Made by a program: the position numbers and the translations under genes | Notes under the pieces: model-generated | What the model was told of the DNA's origin: nothing | Seen by the model: the letters and a program-made list of their open reading frames with translations, nothing else | Databases searched by the model: none | Source of the DNA: an uncultured Anaerotruncus sp. | Lineage (GTDB): Bacteria; Bacillota; Clostridia; Oscillospirales; Ruminococcaceae | Length of the DNA: 41,421 nt | Direction: 5' to 3' | Assembly: GCA_944385965.1 (NCBI GenBank) | Contig: CALWZG010000007.1 | Coordinates: forward strand, 1 to 41,421 | Shown here: positions 6,054 through 13,374 of the stretch, piece after piece | How positions within the stretch are numbered: the first letter of the stretch is position 1 | Layout of the letters: the number at the start of each line of letters is the position of its first letter

Positions 6054-8843
6054 TTACCGTCCTACCACTGAAGCGCCTATCAATGTCACCAAAGCCCACG
6101 CCAAGTTAAAGCCTAGCAAGGTGGGATAGGCCGCTCCCGACAAAGAGCCTGTAAACGCCATCAGCGCTACCAGGCCATACCCCACAATAATTCCTATCAG
6201 CTGAATTAGGGTTCCCCGCACCACCGAGTTCCGTACCCCATTGGATGCCCGCAGCAGGCGGCAGACTCCCTCCAGATTCCCAGTGTGGACCCCTCCCGCC
6301 GAAATATGCTCTTTGGGCTGGGTGAGATAGTTGTATTCTCCATGCATCTTGGCAGGCATCACCTTCACATGGCTGCGCTTGATGCCAAAAGCTCTGGACA
6401 CCTGTTCAGCGGTCACGTTGGGGTCGGTAGCGTAAACCAGCAGGGAAACCCCCATCCGTTCCAAACGGGTTAGCCGCTGGGCCACCTCCGGGTCCCCATT
6501 ATAGCTGACCACAAACATGGCGGTCAGCTCCCCGGAATTGGCGATATACAGCACCTGCCGCCCATCCTTGGTGTACCGGTTCTCAAAGTCTTTGGAGGGG
6601 CAGTCAATTTCATGGGTCTGCATCAATTCCCGGTTTCCAATCAGCACCCGTTTCCCCGCTACCCAGGCGGAGATTCCCATGCTGTCCTCATACATGATGC
6701 TGTCCACTTTTTTCAGCAGGTCCCGGTTGCCTCCCACCATGTTCAAGAACACCTTGGACATGATGCCATCATAGGAAAGAATCACGCTGGCCGCATCCAG
6801 AATTGCCTCGTCTATCCGCTTCTCAGCGAATACCTTCATTCCATGAAGCATCACATGCTCCTTGGAAAAAAGGTCCTGCTCGGTTACAACCACCGCCTCG
6901 ATTCCGGCGTATTCTTCCGCCGCCTCATATCCGGTGAGCATCGCTCCCCGCTTGGTGAGCTGCTTGGAAACGGCGGAAAGCATCAAATTCGGCAGGATGG
7001 CGCTGGAAAAAGGAGCGGTGATACACAGCACCGCCGCGAAAGCGGAAACAGAGATGTTGGGGTCCTTGGAAAGAGCGGCGGTAACACCGCCCACCAGCAG
7101 TGCCCCCAGGAGGGTCACCGGAACCGAAATCCGGCAGAAGCTCTCGCTGTGGTCACTGGAATAGCTCTTGTCCAAAAAGCCAGTGATAAAGTCCGCCTTG
7201 ACGCTGTAAGCTACCCGTTCCACCTCCGGGCCCATCCCTCTGGTAAACTCCCGGGCGAACTCCCTGTCCCGGATAGGCACAAAGGCGTACTTTTCATCCG
7301 GTCCCGTTAAAAAGTTAAAGTTTCGCTGGACCCGTTTAATCAGAGACAGCTTTCCAATCAGGTTGAACACCAGGCCCAAAATGGCCACAGAGAAGTAAAG
7401 GCTTATATATTTGGAATCGTAAACCTCTTCCGGGAAAACCGCCAGCACAATGCCTTGAATCAGCACCCCTAAAATAGCCAGAGAGGCCGGGGAGTCATAA
7501 TCCGCCCGCAGCTTGCAGAGAGCGGCGATACCGCCTCCCACAATATTTCCGCAGACAACCGCCGCCAAAACGCAAATGGCGATGTTGACAATCAGGAACA
7601 GCCGCATATCGGATTCCGGGAACATAAAGTTGGGCAGAGGAAGCATGAACTGCTCTCCCTCTCCCAAGCCCTCATTCAATCCCAACTGCTCCGCAAAGGG
7701 GAACACATCCATGGATAAGGCCAGATACAGGGACAGTACAGTCAATATCAGGGTGAGAATCAGTTTTACCACCAGCCCAGCCTTGATGGAACGGATATCC
7801 TTTTCCACATAAGGGGCGTCTTGGGGGGAGGCAAAATCATCCTCCCCACCGGTATCATCCTCCAAAGCCTGTTGGGCGGCGTACCCTCTCTGCCATTGGG
7901 ACTGGGTCAAGCCAGCCCCCTCCTCCTGCCGCTCTCCCCGTTTTAGACGAGGGGAAGCTATCTCCTGGGTAAAACCATTTTCCTGCCTTCTCTGGCTTCT
8001 TCCTTTCCGCTGCCTCTCCGGTTTGCCGGAAGGCAGCGGAATATCCACCGGGTCCACATAGGCGGTGGCCTGCTCCGGCATAGGCAGAGGGTCCTCCGGC
8101 AGGGAAAAATCCTCCTCCATAGAATACTCTGAGGCTGATAAGTCCGACTCTTCAGGCAGGTCCATGCCATAATCCTGGAAGGAATCTTCCATCTGGAAGG
8201 AGGAGTCGGAAAATTGGTCTACTGAAAACGCCTCTTGGTCCATAAAGGAGGACGCCCTCTGAGAAGACGCGAACTCCTCCCTCTGGAAATCCTCCATCTG
8301 AGTTGCTGAGGCCCCTTCAAAGGAAGTGTCCTCAGGGTAAAACTCCTCCTGTTCCCAATTCTGACGGGGATACTGGGAAGGGGTCTCCTGAGGGTTTGGG
8401 GAAAAGCTTTGTCTGCTGGGATGCTCCCATGCCGGCGGCTCATCGGCGGAAGGGGCGTGTCTGGGCCGGTCCCAATAGGCTCGTCCCGCACTTCTGGCGG
8501 GATGCTCCCGCTCAAAGTCAAAGGCTTGCCGCTGCTGCTGACGGGCAGGCGGTTGACCAGTGGGACGCCGAACCCCAGTCTGTCCTCCGCTCATTCGAGG
8601 GTTTTGAGAGGTAGGGCGCTCCTGAGGCATCTGGGAGCGTCTGGGGGCAGGAGCACTCTGCCGCCCTCCAGCACCAACCGGGCGCTGCTGGGATTGGGGG
8701 ATTCTCCGCTGAGGCTGAGGGGTCTCCCGCAGCGCTCTCTGAGAAGTTCCTCCTGTGGAGGCATACCCCTCTTCCCCGGTTTCCTGTTGTTTTTTCCGTC
8801 GAATCTCTGAAAGAATATCATCCACATTATAATTCTGAGGCAC
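6054..8843 (-). CDS. degenerate P-type ATPase-like membrane protein with long disordered N-terminus
   Basis: 929 residues from a GTG start (AGGAGG 11 nt upstream). Residues 1-345 are low-complexity and probably disordered, rich in Gln, Arg, Pro, Ser, then acidic. Membrane segments lie near 353-378, 413-435, 453-470, 479-498, 570-592, 598-622, 875-897 and 905-927. The stretch after the sixth segment (AVSKQLTKRGAMLTGYEAAE, then VVVTEQDLFS at 651-660) lines up with the P1B-ATPase region that normally reads LAKRG...VVFDKTGTLT, but DKTGTLT is replaced by TEQDLFS. The CPC metal site is TAP (609-611), TGD is ATD (805-807), and no TGE or GDGxND motif is visible. I infer loss of catalysis and a scaffold or sensing role. 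It lies between rlmB and ecsC, probably in one operon. No sign of frameshift: the frame is intact throughout. Confidence 0.7.
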   Translation of the reverse strand: MPQNYNVDDILSEIRRKKQQETGEEGYASTGGTSQRALRETPQPQRRIPQSQQRPVGAGGRQSAPAPRRSQMPQERPTSQNPRMSGGQTGVRRPTGQPPARQQQRQAFDFEREHPARSAGRAYWDRPRHAPSADEPPAWEHPSRQSFSPNPQETPSQYPRQNWEQEEFYPEDTSFEGASATQMEDFQREEFASSQRASSFMDQEAFSVDQFSDSSFQMEDSFQDYGMDLPEESDLSASEYSMEEDFSLPEDPLPMPEQATAYVDPVDIPLPSGKPERQRKGRSQRRQENGFTQEIASPRLKRGERQEEGAGLTQSQWQRGYAAQQALEDDTGGEDDFASPQDAPYVEKDIRSIKAGLVVKLILTLILTVLSLYLALSMDVFPFAEQLGLNEGLGEGEQFMLPLPNFMFPESDMRLFLIVNIAICVLAAVVCGNIVGGGIAALCKLRADYDSPASLAILGVLIQGIVLAVFPEEVYDSKYISLYFSVAILGLVFNLIGKLSLIKRVQRNFNFLTGPDEKYAFVPIRDREFAREFTRGMGPEVERVAYSVKADFITGFLDKSYSSDHSESFCRISVPVTLLGALLVGGVTAALSKDPNISVSAFAAVLCITAPFSSAILPNLMLSAVSKQLTKRGAMLTGYEAAEEYAGIEAVVVTEQDLFSKEHVMLHGMKVFAEKRIDEAILDAASVILSYDGIMSKVFLNMVGGNRDLLKKVDSIMYEDSMGISAWVAGKRVLIGNRELMQTHEIDCPSKDFENRYTKDGRQVLYIANSGELTAMFVVSYNGDPEVAQRLTRLERMGVSLLVYATDPNVTAEQVSRAFGIKRSHVKVMPAKMHGEYNYLTQPKEHISAGGVHTGNLEGVCRLLRASNGVRNSVVRGTLIQLIGIIVGYGLVALMAFTGSLSGAAYPTLLGFNLAWALVTLIGASVVGR

Positions 8844-8878
8844 GGTTTTTCACTCCTCCTAATCATCTTTCCAGGGAT

Positions 8879-9643
8879 TTAACCCAAACGTTGGCGCACT
8901 ACCTCATAAATCAGCACACCAGCGGCCACCGAGGCGTTGAGAGAGTTGACCTTTCCCCGCATGGGCAGGGAAAGAATCACATCGCAGTTTTCCCGCACCA
9001 AACGGGAAATCCCAAACCCCTCGGACCCAATCACCAAAGCCACATTTCCCTTCAAATCCGTTTTATCCCAAGGCTGACCATCCATGTCAGCTCCAAATAC
9101 CCAAACACCCCTCTGTTTCAGCTCCTTGATGGTGGCCACCAAATTGGTCACCCGGACAATGGGCAGATGTTCCACCGCTCCCGCGCTGGTCCGTCCCACA
9201 ATAGAGGTAAGCCCTGCCCCACCCCGCTTGGGAAGAATCAGCCCATGGGCTCCGGCGGCCTCCGCCGTCCGGATGATGGCCCCCAAATTATGGGGGTCCT
9301 CAATGGAATCCGCAATCAGCAGGAACAATGGTTCCTCGCCCGCCCGCTGAAAAATTTCCTCCATCTCAGCATACCGGAAAGCCGCCGCCAAAGCCGCTAC
9401 CCCCTGATGCCGCAGCCCCCCGGACAAGCTGTCCAGCTTTTTCAAATCTACCCTCTTTACCGGGATTTTTTTCTCCTTGGCCATAGCCACGATTCTGGAG
9501 ATAGGCTGGCCCTTGGCCTGGGCGTCATCACAGATATATACACATTCCACCTGCCGCTCTCCCTTGAGCAGCTCCACCACGGCGTTGCGTCCTAATACCA
9601 GGTTTTCATTTTCTTGGTCAAGTTTCGGGTTGGATGTTCCCAT
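8879..9643 (-). CDS. rlmB: 23S rRNA (guanosine-2'-O)-methyltransferase RlmB, TrmH family
   Basis: 254 residues. The N-terminal substrate-binding domain (VLGRNAVVELLKGERQVECV) is followed by a SpoU/TrmH knotted methyltransferase domain with the three motifs: DPHNLGAIIRTAEAAGAHG, LVIGSEGFGISRLVRENCD and LPMRGKVNSLNASVAAGVLIYE. RlmB methylates G2251 of 23S rRNA in E. coli; the motif set and length fit this enzyme, although a paralogous TrmH-family specificity cannot be excluded. Ribosome site AGAGGAG lies 5 nt before the ATG. The gene is first of a likely operon with the ATPase-like and ecsC-like genes, driven by the promoter at 9705-9733. Confidence 0.9.
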   Translation of the reverse strand: MGTSNPKLDQENENLVLGRNAVVELLKGERQVECVYICDDAQAKGQPISRIVAMAKEKKIPVKRVDLKKLDSLSGGLRHQGVAALAAAFRYAEMEEIFQRAGEEPLFLLIADSIEDPHNLGAIIRTAEAAGAHGLILPKRGGAGLTSIVGRTSAGAVEHLPIVRVTNLVATIKELKQRGVWVFGADMDGQPWDKTDLKGNVALVIGSEGFGISRLVRENCDVILSLPMRGKVNSLNASVAAGVLIYEVVRQRLG

Positions 9644-9704
9644 AGTGCTCCTCTCACGCCCGCCTCCGCAGGCTTTTCCTCACAGTCATATTTGATACGG
9701 AGAT

Positions 9705-9733
9705 ATTATAGCATATCCTTTCAGGGGTTTCCA
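9705..9733 (-). promoter_or_regulatory. sigma-A-type promoter of rlmB
   Basis: Perfect TATAAT (9710-9705) preceded by an extended TGC, with TGGAAA (9733-9728) 17 nt upstream on the minus strand. Confidence 0.75.
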
Positions 9734-9774
9734 GCGAAAAAAAGCGCTTCCAAGAAAAACCTGACGAAAAGCGG

Positions 9775-9800
9775 AAAAAGAGGGCGGATTATCCGCCCTC
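9775..9800 (-). terminator. intrinsic terminator of the small tail-anchored protein gene
   Basis: GAGGGCGGA/TCCGCCCTC, 9 bp with a 3-nt loop, followed on the minus strand by TTTTT. It separates the gene at 9849 from the rlmB operon. Confidence 0.85.
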
Positions 9801-9848
9801 TCCAATGAAATTTATTCCCTGTTCACCTTGACATCCTTCCCGTCCAGC

Positions 9849-10109
9849 CTATAAAAGGAAAAAGGCGCAGGCGGCTCCAGCCCCAACCAGAGCGGCTCCA
9901 ATCAGTTTCAGCGCCTCACTCCAGGGGCGGGACCGGCGGTTTTTCGGGGGGGTATATTGGATTTGCCCCAAATATTCCCCTGCCTGACTTTTCAGGCTGG
10001 AACGGTCCTCTTCCTGGGCCCCAGGGCGCAGGAATAAAATTGCCTTCTCAAAATAACGGTTATCCGTATGCACAACCTCAATCACTTTTTGACTAACGCC
10101 TTTCAGCAT
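9849..10109 (-). CDS. small conserved-looking protein with C-terminal membrane anchor
   Basis: 86 residues from the ATG at 10109, which has AGGAGG 7 nt upstream; an upstream ATG (10151) would add 14 residues but has no ribosome site. Features: a basic N-terminal part starting MLKGVSQKVIEV, a segment NRYFEKAILFLRPG, a basic linker (NRRSRPW), and one C-terminal hydrophobic helix (about 66-86) that ends the protein. I recognise the general pattern from other Clostridia but not a named family, so no function is offered. It is monocistronic, with a terminator at 9775-9800. Its upstream gap (10110-10551) contains the palindrome CAAAC-CTA-GTTTG at 10154-10166 and a repeated TTTGCGATG on the minus strand. 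Confidence 0.7.
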   Translation of the reverse strand: MLKGVSQKVIEVVHTDNRYFEKAILFLRPGAQEEDRSSLKSQAGEYLGQIQYTPPKNRRSRPWSEALKLIGAALVGAGAACAFFLL

Positions 10110-10203
10110 GGAAATCCCTCCTAGCGCAAAATTTTCATCGCAAATTACCATCGCAAACCTAGTTTGAGCGCCAGCGCCTGGTTTATTCCATTGTCAACCG
10201 CAA

Positions 10204-10329
10204 TTATGCACAAAAAATCTATTTGCGCGTCCTGTGTCAAGTTATACACATGGTAATGTGGAAAATGTTGAAAACTTCTTTCCCTTTTCCTGTATCAGTT
10301 GAAAACTCGGTTGAAAGAGTTGATAAATT
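10204..10329. other. intergenic cluster of DnaA-box-like sites and GTTGAAAAC repeats
   Basis: Within the 442-bp gap between divergent genes are TTATGCACA (10204-10212) and TTATACACA (10242-10250), both fitting TTATNCACA. They are followed by GTTGAAAACT at 10267-10276 and again at 10298-10307 (31 nt apart), then the related GTTGAAAGAG (10310) and GTTGATAAAT (10319). No gene or RNA is recognisable in the gap. These may be DnaA-binding or other operator sites, or chance matches in AT-rich DNA. Confidence 0.4.
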
Positions 10330-10499
10330 CTGCTTTTGCAGCTTTTCTTAGATTTCACATTTCCACTCAACTTTTCACATTTTCTTGACAAACAAATCCC
10401 TTTAAATACAAATAGTAATGATCTATGGGGAGTTTTTGCATCCTATTTTGTCAAATTCAACTGTTTTTCCCAAAAATATTTGTTTTTTTCTCTAGTCAG

Positions 10500-10511
10500 T
10501 TCTGCTATACT
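10500..10511 (+). promoter_or_regulatory. probable extended -10 promoter of the DNA glycosylase gene
   Basis: TGCTATACT (10503-10511) is an extended -10; the region at -35 is a T-run with no good match. The leader would be about 35 nt. Confidence 0.5.
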
Positions 10512-10551
10512 GGAAGAGATTCTTTTCTTATTCAGGCTTGGGGGTTGTATT

Positions 10552-11400
10552 ATGATAAAATCAGGATTCAGTCCGATTTTCCAGGAAAATACGGTTCTTT
10601 TGCGGAATTTTCAGGATTTTGACTTGGAGCAGACATTGGACTGCGGGCAGGCGTTCCGTTGGGAAAAACAACCGGATGGGAGCTTTTTCGGCATAGCCGG
10701 TCAGCGCTGTTGTCAAATTGCACAGAACGGGCAGGACTTTCAGCTGATTGGGGTTTCCCGGCAGGATTTTGAGGAATTTTGGCGGGATTATTTTGACTTA
10801 GATCGGGATTACGGCGCCATCAAACAAGCGCTGTCCGCCCATCCGGTTTTCGCCCAGGCCACCGCCTTCGCCCCAGGCATCCGGCTGCTGAGACAGGACA
10901 GCTGGGAGGCCCTCTGCTCCTTTATCATCAGCCAGAACAACAATATTCCTAGAATCAAGGGAATCATTCAACGGCTCTGCGCTCTGGCTGGGCAGCCCTT
11001 GGGGGAGAACTTATATGGGTTTCCCGCCCCCGAGGATTTGGCTGCTTTGGAGCCGGAGGACCTGGCGCCTATCCGAGCGGGGTTCCGTGCCCGCTATCTG
11101 GTGGACGCTGCCCGGAAGGTTTCCAGCGAGCAGGTCAATCTGGAGGCTTTGCCCTTTCTCCCTCCGGAGGAAGCCCGGGCTATGCTGGAACAAATCATCG
11201 GCGTAGGCCGCAAAGTGGCGGACTGTACCCTGCTTTACGGGTGCGGCCGCCTGGAATGTTTCCCGGTGGACGTTTGGATTAAGCGGGCTATGACCAATCT
11301 GATACCCGAAGGACTTCCCGTCTGGGCTGAGGAGTACGCTGGAATCGCCCAGCAATATCTGTTCCACTATGCTCGTACCTGCGAAAATTCTTTTCAATAA
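10552..11400 (+). CDS. 8-oxoguanine DNA glycosylase, OGG1/HhH-GPD family
   Basis: 282 residues from the ATG at 10552. The frame extends 72 codons further upstream, but that stretch is AT-rich, passes through the promoter and has no family resemblance. The N-terminal OGG_N domain (DLEQTLDCGQAFRWEKQPDG, about 25-44) precedes the HhH-GPD domain with SFIISQNNNIPRIKGII and GVGRKVADCTLLYG. Lys221 is the expected Schiff-base lysine and Asp240 (CFPVDVWIKR) the catalytic aspartate, so both key residues of a bifunctional glycosylase/lyase are present. The product would excise 8-oxoguanine from oxidised DNA. Ribosome site is weak (GGGGG, 8 nt upstream). Monocistronic. Confidence 0.85.
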   Translation: MIKSGFSPIFQENTVLLRNFQDFDLEQTLDCGQAFRWEKQPDGSFFGIAGQRCCQIAQNGQDFQLIGVSRQDFEEFWRDYFDLDRDYGAIKQALSAHPVFAQATAFAPGIRLLRQDSWEALCSFIISQNNNIPRIKGIIQRLCALAGQPLGENLYGFPAPEDLAALEPEDLAPIRAGFRARYLVDAARKVSSEQVNLEALPFLPPEEARAMLEQIIGVGRKVADCTLLYGCGRLECFPVDVWIKRAMTNLIPEGLPVWAEEYAGIAQQYLFHYARTCENSFQ

Positions 11401-11492
11401 GTGTTTTTTAGTGTCCCTTTCTTCTAAAAAAAATGGTTTTTGAAAAATGGGTGTTGGTTTTTTGAAATTTTTTTGACAGGGTTCCCCAAGGT

Positions 11493-11520
11493 TTGACATC
11501 CTCTGGAAACCCATTATAAT
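11493..11520 (+). promoter_or_regulatory. strong sigma-A-type promoter of the two-gene operon
   Basis: TTGACA (11493-11498) and TATAAT (11515-11520), both consensus, 16 nt apart; leader about 45 nt. Confidence 0.85.
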
Positions 11521-11571
11521 AAATGAAAGAGGCTTTTAGAAGATAAATTCCCAAAGGGAGTGTGTGATAAA

Positions 11572-12384
11572 ATGACCTATGCCCAGTTCAAACGCCTGAA
11601 ACCAAAATATAAAAGGCGAATTCTTGTTCTTTGCGTGCTGGCGGTAGCGCTATTTATCGGGGGATTGTATTTGATTTCCTGGTGTGTCAACGCCATTAAG
11701 GTACAATTCAACACCACCACCCTGAAGGATTATACCGCTCAAACCATTCTGGAACGGGAGGGCTTTTCCAAAATCCTTGAGGTTATGGGGCAGACCGACG
11801 GGGAAAACATTCTGGTGATGGACAGCCAGTTTGTTATGACCTGGCATGGTGATACTGCTGAGGAGGGGCAGCCCCAGATGGAGGTCACCCAAATGACCAT
11901 CCACCTCACCAGCCTTTTGGACAAGGATACAGAAACCTGGACCTTGACCGCCAACCAGAAAAAGGTTCAGCTCCGCCGCACCTCCCAAACCTATGAAAAT
12001 AAAAACACCTTGGCTATCCGCAAGGTGCCTCTCTCTATTTACTATCCCGCCCTTTATCGGGCCTCCACCTCTACCGCCCTCCACTCCTATCTGACCCAGA
12101 ATTTTCCTTCCGGGGAAGGGGGACAATATCTGTTCGCAGATGAGTTTGGGGACAATGTGAACCCTGGGTTCAGCACCTATCTGGCCAGCGGCTACACCGG
12201 TTTGTGGGTTTCCAAAACCGGGGCGGTCTCTGACCTGGACGAAAATTATCAGCTGGTGGACCGCTGTGCCCCCATGCTGGTATCCATCGCGGAGGTGAAT
12301 CAGTCCAAATCCAAAAAGAACAAGATTGTGCTGCTGGAGCCCGTTGAAAAGCTTGTGGTACTGCTTCAGGCGGCCAACTATTAA
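11572..12384 (+). CDS. membrane-anchored protein of unknown function
   Basis: 270 residues from the ATG at 11572; a GTG at 11560 overlaps the AGGGAG ribosome site and is less likely. The N-terminus is basic (FKRLKPKYKRR) followed by one membrane helix (about 20-42), so residues after that should face outward. The remainder is mixed alpha/beta with no motif I recognise; a segment near 190-215 (SGEGGQYLFADEFGDNVNPG) and the VNQSKSKKNKIVLLEPV stretch near the end stand out. No lipobox or catalytic signature is visible. It starts an operon with the gene at 12399, 14 nt apart, under a consensus promoter, so it is probably well expressed in growth. Confidence 0.75.
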   Translation: MTYAQFKRLKPKYKRRILVLCVLAVALFIGGLYLISWCVNAIKVQFNTTTLKDYTAQTILEREGFSKILEVMGQTDGENILVMDSQFVMTWHGDTAEEGQPQMEVTQMTIHLTSLLDKDTETWTLTANQKKVQLRRTSQTYENKNTLAIRKVPLSIYYPALYRASTSTALHSYLTQNFPSGEGGQYLFADEFGDNVNPGFSTYLASGYTGLWVSKTGAVSDLDENYQLVDRCAPMLVSIAEVNQSKSKKNKIVLLEPVEKLVVLLQAANY

Positions 12385-12398
12385 ATTGGAGGAAAGCC

Positions 12399-13331
12399 AT
12401 GAAAATCAAGCCGCACAAACTAATTTGTGGGCTGTGCGCCCTGTCTTTGGCGTTCAGCGGGTTATGCTTGTGGAACATTTACCAGCTTCGTGGGGAATTG
12501 GAGCGTCAAACCCATCAACTGATGAATCTGGAAAACCTGAGCGGCCAGGTTTCTGACACGGTTCGTTCGGTTCCATCTCTGGTGCGGGGTGCTTTGGATG
12601 AGGCCTTCGCTGTATTTTCCAAATATGAGTCCTCGTTTTCCGACACCCTCACCCCCCAGGGAACGGGAGAGATTCAGGTCCAGCTGATTCCACGTCAGTG
12701 GGCCCAAGACACCACCGTTCAGGTCCTTTATCAGGAGGATGATGGTCCCCAGCAGTCGGTCCAGGCCCAGCGTTCCGGGGAAGGCTATGAGTACACAGCC
12801 TCTATTCCCTTTTCCATATCTGCCGATAAGATTTCCCTGACCGGTTCTACCGTCTCTCAAGGGGTCACCTCTCTGCAGCCACTGGAGGACTTTTATGCCC
12901 CCAAATCCTACTATACCCAGTCTTTAGGGTTTCCTGAACTTTTCGGCTCCACCCAATATCAAAACGGCAGTCTGAAAACAGACTGGGAGGTGTCCCTGCA
13001 CTGTGATGGGGGACAACTGTGGGATGAGAAGGAACCGCCCCTGGTCTCCTGTGATTTGGTGATGGAACTGGACGGTGAAGAGATTGACCGTCTGCCGTTA
13101 GAGGCGGACTCCTCAGTTTTTCCGCCCCGGGATTATTCCCTGAAGGTGCAGAAAGAATACGCCTGCCAGCCAGGGCAGCGGCTGACCGTTAAAATGGTGG
13201 CCCAGGACCCCATTGGGTTTACCTATGAGCAAACCGCTGATTCCTACCAAATACAGTCCAATGGGGTGGACCCTGATTTTGACCGGTATTCTTACGATTG
13301 GGAGATTACCTGGAAGGGAGCGGCTTCCTGA
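12399..13331 (+). CDS. membrane-anchored protein with coiled coil, unknown function
   Basis: 310 residues; GGAGG lies 6 nt before the ATG. A membrane helix (about 8-27) is followed by a predicted coiled coil (YQLRGELERQTHQLMNLENL) and then a beta-rich extracellular region. Two repeated Ig-like stretches are suggested by alternating hydrophobic patterns (EIQVQLIPRQWAQDTTVQVL and ACQPGQRLTVKMVAQDP). I do not recognise the family. Because both products of this operon carry one N-terminal anchor and an outward domain, they may act together at the cell surface; that is inference. The operon ends at the bidirectional terminator 13335-13366. Confidence 0.7.
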   Translation: MKIKPHKLICGLCALSLAFSGLCLWNIYQLRGELERQTHQLMNLENLSGQVSDTVRSVPSLVRGALDEAFAVFSKYESSFSDTLTPQGTGEIQVQLIPRQWAQDTTVQVLYQEDDGPQQSVQAQRSGEGYEYTASIPFSISADKISLTGSTVSQGVTSLQPLEDFYAPKSYYTQSLGFPELFGSTQYQNGSLKTDWEVSLHCDGGQLWDEKEPPLVSCDLVMELDGEEIDRLPLEADSSVFPPRDYSLKVQKEYACQPGQRLTVKMVAQDPIGFTYEQTADSYQIQSNGVDPDFDRYSYDWEITWKGAAS

Positions 13332-13334
13332 CAG

Positions 13335-13366
13335 AAAAAGAGACGGACCTAGTCCGTCTCTTTTTT
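13335..13366. terminator. bidirectional intrinsic terminator between convergent genes
   Basis: GAGACGGAC/GTCCGTCTC, 9 bp around CTA, flanked by A5 on the left and T6 on the right. It serves the plus-strand operon and spoIIE. Confidence 0.9.
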
Positions 13367-13374
13367 GGTTTTTT

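Noticed and set aside
10336..10551. N-terminal extension of the DNA glycosylase by 72 codons
   Set aside because: The added residues are AT-rich coding bias, cross the -10 element and are not in OGG1-type proteins.
11401..11460. Terminator of the glycosylase gene (TTTTTTAG...CTAAAAAA)
   Set aside because: The stem is nearly all A-T and the T-run is part of the stem; too weak to call.
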